Notes under the pieces: model-generated
The model's database searches: none
What the model saw: the letters and a program-made list of their open reading frames with translations, nothing else
Told to the model about the DNA's origin: nothing
Position numbers and translations under genes: made by a program
From: a bacterium
GTDB taxonomy: Bacteria; Patescibacteriota; Minisyncoccia; UBA6257; 1-14-0-10-44-23
DNA: 10,680 nucleotides
Assembly (NCBI GenBank): GCA_030699515.1
Contig: JAUYME010000058.1
Span: forward strand, 1-10,680
Direction of reading: 5' to 3'
Shown here: piece by piece, positions 7,205 to 10,680 of the stretch
How positions within the stretch are numbered: the first letter of the stretch is position 1
Layout of the letters: the number at the start of each line of letters is the position of its first letter

Positions 7205-7228
7205 CTATAACCTATCACCTACAACCTA
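7205..7228 (-). repeat. Heptamer repeat fused to the helicase stop codon
   Basis: On the minus strand: TAGGTTG, TAGGTGA, TAGGTTA, TAG. The first TAG is the helicase stop codon (7226-7228). The 18 bases GTAGGTGATAGGTTATAG (7222-7205) recur exactly at 10555-10572 after the M23 gene, again 3 nt after a TAG stop. Confidence 0.8.
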
Positions 7229-9067
7229 ATCTTCAATGTACATATCATCTTCATCGGGAAGCCAAAGCTCTCCGCCGTCTGCATTGATAAATTCGCAGTT
7301 GCTTTGAGGAATTTCGTAAAGGAATACAGAAGGATAGTTGTGGTAGGAAATGTAGAGTTTTTTGCGGGCTCTAGTCATTGCTACGTACATTAGCCGGCGC
7401 TCTTCTTCAATACCACCTGGTTCTGCTAAAGACATTTTGTGGGGAAGAATACCGTCGTTTAAGCCAATAACAAAAACGTAGTCAAATTCTAAGCCCTTAG
7501 CGATATGAACGGTCATGATTTTTAGCCTTTTGTTTTCTTTGGCGCTTTTTGGAGATTTACTTTCTTCATCATTAGATTGAAGAAGGAGCACTTGATCTAA
7601 GAATTCTCCTAAAGAGTCAAAGCTTGTAGCAAAAGAGATAAGTTCGGCGATGTTTTCCAGCCTTTCGTTTGGGTTTTTAAACTTTGTGGCTAGGTAGCTT
7701 GTGTAGTCGGCCTCTTCCAAAAAGCGATTAATCAAATCTATAATAGAAGCTTCTTTGGGAAGAGTTTCTAAAGATTCTAGATATTTAAGCGTGCGGCGTT
7801 TACCAAGGTTTTTCTCTAGGCGTTCTTTGCTGGCGCTGTCTTTTGGGTTAAAGGCCGTGGAAAGAGCGGCAATTACATCCTTTATTTCCAGCCTGTCGTA
7901 AAAGCGAAGCCCTCCGTATATATGGTAGCTAATGCGAAAAGCCAAGAAAGCTTGTTCTATAGCGCGCGACTGCGCGTTGGTTCGATAAAGCACGGCAATG
8001 CTGGAGCCTGGGTCCTTTTTCTTTATTGCCTGCACTTCGCTTGAGAGCCACAGCGCCTCTTCTTCGGCGCTTTCGGTAGAGGCTACGGTAATAAAGTCTC
8101 CTTCTTCGTTGTCGGTCCAAAGCTCTTTTGGGGCCTGCTCTTTATTGTTTTTAATTACTGCGTTGGCCGATTGAATAATTTTTTTTGTACTGCGATAGGA
8201 TTGTTCCAATTTTACAATTTTGGCACTGGGAAAATCAGCAGAGAAATTTAAAAAATTTCTAAAATCCGCACCCCTAAACTTGTAAATGGCCTGCTGGTCG
8301 TCCCCTACTACATTAATATTTTGGTGTTTATCTACAAGAAGGCGAATTAACTGGTACTGAGCTCTGTTGATGTCTTGGTACTCGTCTACCAAAACGTAAT
8401 CAAACATTTGTTGATATTTTTGCAGTATTTTTTGGTTAGCAGCGAAAAGACGCACGGGTTTTTCTATGAGATCATCAAAATCGAAAGCATTGTTGTTTAT
8501 TAGCTCGCGCTCGTAGCGAAGATATACTTCCAAAAGCACCCTATCGTCTTCGTATTCACTTTCTTCCAGAAACTTGGGATTTTTTAGCTCGTTTTTAAGT
8601 TTGGAAATTTTGGCCGCAAGTACGGTGGGTTTGTATTTGTCTTTTGGAATGTCCAGAGATTTCAGGATTTTGTTGACTAGGCTTTGGCTTTTGTCATTGT
8701 CGTAAATAGAGAGATTTGGAGTTCTATTTAGTTTTTCTATCTCTTGTTTTAGGAGGCGAAGGCCAAAAGAGTGGAAGGTGCCGATAAAGGGCTGGCCGTT
8801 GAGCGGCAGGCGCATGGGGTTTTTCCGCTTTAAGCCTCCGCCAGAGGCGGATCCGCCTTCGGCGGAAAAAACACGCTCGCGCATTTCATCTGCCGCTTTG
8901 TTGGTAAAAGTGATGGCTAAGATACGCTCCGGTTTCGTGCCTTTCTCAATCAGATGTTTAAGGCGACTGGTAAGGGCTCTGGTTTTTCCCGATCCGGCTC
9001 CAGCCGACATTAAAAGCGGGCCGCTTCCGTGCTCCACCGCCTCCTTTTGACGCTCATTAAGTTCCAT
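7226..9067 (-). CDS. UvrD/PcrA/Rep-type superfamily 1A DNA helicase with in-frame palindromic insertion
   Basis: 613 residues from ATG 9067. It would unwind DNA 3'-5' using ATP, in repair or replication restart. Motifs in order: Q motif LNERQKEAV (3-11), Walker A AGAGSGKT (22-29), Ia ILAITFTNKAADEM (49-62), Ic FIGTFHSFG (94-102), Walker B VLVDEYQD (225-232), III VVGDDQQAIYKFRGA (253-267), IV LEQSYRS (287-293), V MTVHIAKGLEFDYV (518-531), VI EEERRLMYVAMTRA (554-567). It is about 100 residues shorter than typical PcrA/UvrD: the 2B region (about 390-510) is reduced and the chain stops soon after motif VI, without a C-terminal Tudor-like domain. Residues 67-83 are encoded by GC-rich palindromes. 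A longer frame reaching 9235 exists, but its extra codons read through a repeat and past the promoter-like TATAAT, so 9067 is preferred. The stop lies inside a heptamer repeat. Confidence 0.93.
   Translation of the reverse strand: MELNERQKEAVEHGSGPLLMSAGAGSGKTRALTSRLKHLIEKGTKPERILAITFTNKAADEMRERVFSAEGGSASGGGLKRKNPMRLPLNGQPFIGTFHSFGLRLLKQEIEKLNRTPNLSIYDNDKSQSLVNKILKSLDIPKDKYKPTVLAAKISKLKNELKNPKFLEESEYEDDRVLLEVYLRYERELINNNAFDFDDLIEKPVRLFAANQKILQKYQQMFDYVLVDEYQDINRAQYQLIRLLVDKHQNINVVGDDQQAIYKFRGADFRNFLNFSADFPSAKIVKLEQSYRSTKKIIQSANAVIKNNKEQAPKELWTDNEEGDFITVASTESAEEEALWLSSEVQAIKKKDPGSSIAVLYRTNAQSRAIEQAFLAFRISYHIYGGLRFYDRLEIKDVIAALSTAFNPKDSASKERLEKNLGKRRTLKYLESLETLPKEASIIDLINRFLEEADYTSYLATKFKNPNERLENIAELISFATSFDSLGEFLDQVLLLQSNDEESKSPKSAKENKRLKIMTVHIAKGLEFDYVFVIGLNDGILPHKMSLAEPGGIEEERRLMYVAMTRARKKLYISYHNYPSVFLYEIPQSNCEFINADGGELWLPDEDDMYIED
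8821..8870. repeat. Palindromic element inserted in frame in the helicase gene
   Basis: Two adjacent hairpins: TCCGCC-AGA-GGCGGA (8837-8851) and TCCGCC-TTC-GGCGGA (8852-8866), whose junction is the 12-bp palindrome GGCGGATCCGCC. Outer TTTTCCGC (8821-8828) pairs with GCGGAAAA (8863-8870). It encodes a low-complexity FSAEGGSASGGGLKRKN segment between helicase motifs Ia and Ic, where family members usually have a shorter linker. GCCAGAGGC (8840-8848) also occurs in the intergenic repeat at 9273-9281. Confidence 0.8.
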
Positions 9068-9095
9068 AGTTAGCAATTGTAGCAGAGAGCTTTGA

Positions 9096-9124
9096 ATTAT
9101 AAAATTTGCCCTTTTAACTTTAAC
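9096..9124 (-). promoter_or_regulatory. Candidate promoter of the helicase gene
   Basis: On the minus strand a perfect TATAAT (9101-9096) lies 28 bp before the ATG at 9067, giving a leader of about 20 nt. With a 17-bp spacer the -35 would be GTTAAA (9124-9119), a weak match. A second possible -10, TACAAT, lies closer to the start. Confidence 0.5.
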
Positions 9125-9129
9125 GTTTC

Positions 9130-9309
9130 TTTCGGTCATTCTGACTGAAGGGACCTGCCTGCCGCGCAAACACGGCGGAGGTAGGAGAATCTGGGTTATC
9201 AGCCTAAAATAAAAAATCTGGGCTGTTTGAGCCAAGGCCCAGATCCTTCGCTTTGCTCCCTCCAGAGGCCATGCCAGAGGCAGGCAAGCGGGCAGGCAGG
9301 ATGACGAAA
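9130..9309. repeat. Composite inverted repeat: two opposed copies of a GTCATYCTG...ATCTGGG element, each interrupted by a GC-rich palindrome
   Basis: Left copy, plus strand: TTTCGGTCATTCTGACTGAA (9130-9149) ... GAATCTGGG (9187-9195). Right copy, minus strand: CTTTCGTCATCCTG (9310-9297) ... GCGAAGGATCTGGG (9251-9238). Each is split by a GC-rich insert starting with CCTGCC: left 9154-9185, right 9261-9296. An inner hairpin ATCTGGGC (9216-9223) / GCCCAGAT (9237-9244) closes the centre. Repeats of the general form GTCATnCTGA...GAAGnATCT are known as dispersed intergenic repeats in many bacteria. Confidence 0.75.
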
Positions 9310-9379
9310 GGCAAAAAAGGAGTGAAGATTGTTGTTTTTTGGGCTAAAAAAGTCAATATTCGACTGTTAAAAACCGGGT

Positions 9380-9407
9380 TTGACAGCCTTTTCAATGGTG
9401 CTATAGT
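9380..9407 (+). promoter_or_regulatory. Sigma70-type promoter of the M23 peptidase gene
   Basis: A perfect -35 TTGACA (9380-9385), 16-bp spacer, and -10 TATAGT (9402-9407, one mismatch). The start of transcription would be near 9414, leaving about 19 nt before the GTG start codon at 9433, with no room for a typical Shine-Dalgarno and none seen. Confidence 0.75.
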
Positions 9408-9432
9408 GGCTTCTATTGAGTAGAAATAGCAG

Positions 9433-10551
9433 GTGGAAATCCCTTACAGAATACGTTCTCATAAGAGCGTAGATGCGAGGATTAGAATCATTAACACGAA
9501 TCAAGAGAATCCGAAATCATCGGAAGAAGTTCCGGATAGATTTCTTCATTTCAAAGGAATTAGGCCAAAATGGAAGGCATTTGGCCTTCTTTTGCTGATT
9601 ATTGGTTTAGTTCAGGTAGGTTCTGCAAGTTCTCAGGCGGTGGACAGTGTTGGGGTTGAGTCAACAGGCCAAGACTTTAGTGCTGTTATTGCAAGCAACA
9701 TTCCAGACGAAGCCCAGCTGGAGCTGGCAAGCGACCCGGAGGAAACTGCGGGTTTTGTTATTTCTGAACTATCTGCCGTACTTGGAAGCGGCAGCCCTTT
9801 TATTGAGAATGAAGAAAGAGGGCCTATAACTCGCGATACAGTCATTACTTACACTATTAAGGAGGGAGATACGCTTTCAACGATTGCTGAGCAGTTTGGA
9901 ATTTCGGTAAACACAATTCTTTGGAGTAACGACGGGGTAAACGCAAAGGCGCTAAGGGTGGGAACAGACATTGCCGTTTTGCCTATATCTGGGGCCAGCC
10001 ATACTGTAAGTAGCGGAGACAATCTTTCTTATCTGGCAAAGAAATACAAGGTAAGCACTGCACAAATTAGAGAATATAACGATATTGATGGCGATACCTT
10101 GGTAATTGGTCAAAAGCTAATAATTCCGGGCGCAACAGTTTCAAGCAGCGGTAGCGGTAGTTCTTCTAGTAAAAAGAGCTACAGTAGCGCCCTGCCAAGT
10201 GCTGGAGGATACTTTATTATGCCTACCAAGGGCTATAACTGGGGTAAGCGCCATGATGGTAATGCTACAGATATTGCAAATAGCTGTGGAACAGACGTTT
10301 ATGCAGCTGCAGCGGGAACAGTTGAAAAGGCCGGTTACGGATGGAACGGCGGGTACGGAACTTTTGTAAAAATTAAACATGAAAATGGGTCTAAAACTTT
10401 GTACTCTCACCTTGGCAGCTATTCTGTGAGCATTGGCCAGTGGGTAGCACAGGGAGAATATATTGGGGAAATGGGAAGCACTGGGAAAAGCACAGGCTGC
10501 CACCTTCATTTCTTAGTGGAGGGTATGGCCAACCCATTCATTATTTATTAG
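9433..10551 (+). CDS. Membrane-anchored or secreted LysM-LysM-M23 peptidoglycan endopeptidase
   Basis: 372 residues. It begins with GTG: an in-frame TAG at 9427-9429 excludes any earlier start. A 47-residue polar basic stretch precedes one hydrophobic segment (about 49-67, AFGLLLLIIGLVQVGSASSQ) that serves as signal anchor or signal peptide. Two LysM domains, which bind glycan chains of peptidoglycan, lie at about 139-182 (TIKEGDTLSTIAEQFG) and 189-232 (TVSSGDNLSYLAKKYKVS). A Ser/Gly/Lys linker (236-256) leads to the LytM/M23 zinc peptidase domain (260-372). Its expected zinc ligands are H274 and D280 (HDGNATDIA) and the second His of HLHF (H359), with H357 of HLHF and H326 (YSHL) as the other active-site histidines. 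The first motif has H-x5-D instead of the usual H-x3-D, a form I associate with CPR homologues. All catalytic residues appear present, so it is likely an active cell-wall endopeptidase. A strong promoter and a terminator frame it as a single-gene unit. Confidence 0.93.
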   Translation: MEIPYRIRSHKSVDARIRIINTNQENPKSSEEVPDRFLHFKGIRPKWKAFGLLLLIIGLVQVGSASSQAVDSVGVESTGQDFSAVIASNIPDEAQLELASDPEETAGFVISELSAVLGSGSPFIENEERGPITRDTVITYTIKEGDTLSTIAEQFGISVNTILWSNDGVNAKALRVGTDIAVLPISGASHTVSSGDNLSYLAKKYKVSTAQIREYNDIDGDTLVIGQKLIIPGATVSSSGSGSSSSKKSYSSALPSAGGYFIMPTKGYNWGKRHDGNATDIANSCGTDVYAAAAGTVEKAGYGWNGGYGTFVKIKHENGSKTLYSHLGSYSVSIGQWVAQGEYIGEMGSTGKSTGCHLHFLVEGMANPFIIY

Positions 10552-10554
10552 AGG

Positions 10555-10572
10555 GTAGGTGATAGGTTATAG
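10555..10572 (+). repeat. Heptamer repeat copy after the M23 gene
   Basis: GTAGGTGATAGGTTATAG, identical over 18 bases to the copy after the helicase gene (7222-7205, minus). It begins 3 nt after the TAG stop codon of the M23 gene. Confidence 0.8.
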
Positions 10573-10584
10573 AAGGCAAGGAAG

Positions 10585-10616
10585 AAAAAATTCCCGCAAT
10601 CAGCGGGAATTTTTTT
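10585..10616. terminator. Bidirectional Rho-independent terminator
   Basis: A6, then stem TTCCCGC (10591-10597), loop AATCA, stem GCGGGAA (10603-10609), then T7 (10610-10616). The A and T runs make it symmetric, so it can terminate both the M23 transcript (plus) and the convergent gene ending at 10615 (minus). Confidence 0.92.
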
Positions 10617-10680
10617 ATTTCTTCCAATCCTCAATAACAAGTTTTTTGCCGTTTAGGCTGACGGTTACTTGCTGGCCTTC
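10615..10680 (-). CDS. C-terminal fragment (21 codons plus stop) of an unidentified gene, runs off right edge
   Basis: The minus strand is open from the window edge and reads EGQQVTVSLNGKKLVIEDWKK followed by TAA at 10617-10615. The stop directly abuts the bidirectional terminator, the placement expected for the 3' end of a real convergent gene. The alternation of hydrophobic and polar residues (VTVSLNGKKLVI) suggests a beta-hairpin. Too short to identify. Confidence 0.6.
   Translation of the reverse strand, partial: EGQQVTVSLNGKKLVIEDWKK

Larger units (their letters stand above)
6948..7225. mobile_element. Non-coding block with inverted heptamer-repeat ends and two perfect palindromes (MITE-like, tentative)
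   Basis: 278 bp between ksgA and the helicase without a credible gene. Left end (plus strand): three tandem TAGGTTA units at 6955-6975 and one more at 7000-7009. Right end: the same heptamer family in inverted orientation at 7205-7228. Between them lie a 22-bp-arm palindrome (7024-7069), smaller plus-strand hairpins (7072-7104) and a 17-bp-arm AT-rich palindrome (7162-7199). At 6976-6996 a CCCTTCG...CTCAGGG motif resembles dispersed repeats known from many environmental genomes. Inverted ends, internal palindromes and lack of coding sequence fit a non-autonomous element, but no target-site duplication was found, so the element status is inference. Confidence 0.4.
9068..9432. other. 365-bp divergent intergenic region, helicase / M23 peptidase
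   Basis: Contains, left to right: the helicase promoter candidate (9096-9101), a long composite inverted repeat (9130-9309), an AT-rich spacer, and the M23 gene promoter (9380-9407). The repeat lies between the two promoters, so it is not expected to be transcribed into either gene. No credible small gene was seen. Confidence 0.8.

Noticed and set aside
7060..7287. Plus-strand frame of 75 codons over the intergenic block
   Set aside because: It starts inside the palindrome arm, runs through the AT-rich palindrome and ends within the helicase coding region; it shows no domain character.
9068..9235. Longer N-terminus of the helicase (start at 9235)
   Set aside because: The extra 56 codons translate the intergenic inverted repeat and pass through a TATAAT promoter-like box; the conserved Q motif begins right after the ATG at 9067.

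Overview
The window looks like a chromosomal segment of a Candidate Phyla Radiation (Patescibacteria, probably Parcubacteria-like) bacterium. The grounds are a TrbL/VirB6-like membrane protein with a long tail, accompanied by lineage-type 'unknown' exported partners; a LysM-M23 peptidase with the extended H-x5-D zinc motif; a short UvrD-type helicase; and many small GC-rich palindromes between and inside genes. The taxonomic call is inference from gene content and style. There is no rRNA or other marker here that settles it. TGA is used as an ordinary stop (3056-3058), which argues against the UGA-recoding CPR lineages.

Layout. (1) 1-5378, minus strand: a tight operon of four genes, read right to left. 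They are a single-pass membrane protein (5378-4602), an exported protein with eight cysteines (4621-3056), a polytopic VirB6/TrbL-like protein (3056-612) and a helical protein that runs off the left edge (609-1). Junctions are overlaps or gaps of at most 2 nt. This is best read as part of a type IV secretion-like (conjugation or pilus type) membrane apparatus. The ATPases are not in the window and would be expected further left. (2) 5510-6187, plus strand: a small multi-pass membrane protein with a charged Arg-rich tail, divergent from the operon. (3) 6947-6129, minus: the 16S rRNA dimethyltransferase ksgA, whose 3' end overlaps the previous gene by 59 bp. (4) 6948-7225: a non-coding block with heptamer repeats at its ends and two long perfect palindromes inside. 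(5) 9067-7226, minus: a UvrD/PcrA-type helicase carrying an in-frame palindromic insertion. (6) 9068-9432: a divergent intergenic region holding a long, composite inverted repeat between two promoters. (7) 9433-10551, plus: a LysM-LysM-M23 cell-wall peptidase, followed by a bidirectional terminator and the last 21 codons of a convergent gene at the right edge.

The operon and the divergent membrane gene probably serve one envelope machine. ksgA (ribosome assembly), the helicase (DNA repair) and the M23 enzyme (wall remodelling) are housekeeping genes. The most unusual material is non-coding: a TAGGTKA heptamer repeat that places stop codons in all frames and starts at the stop codon of one gene and just after that of another, plus palindromic elements nested in one another and inside the helicase reading frame.
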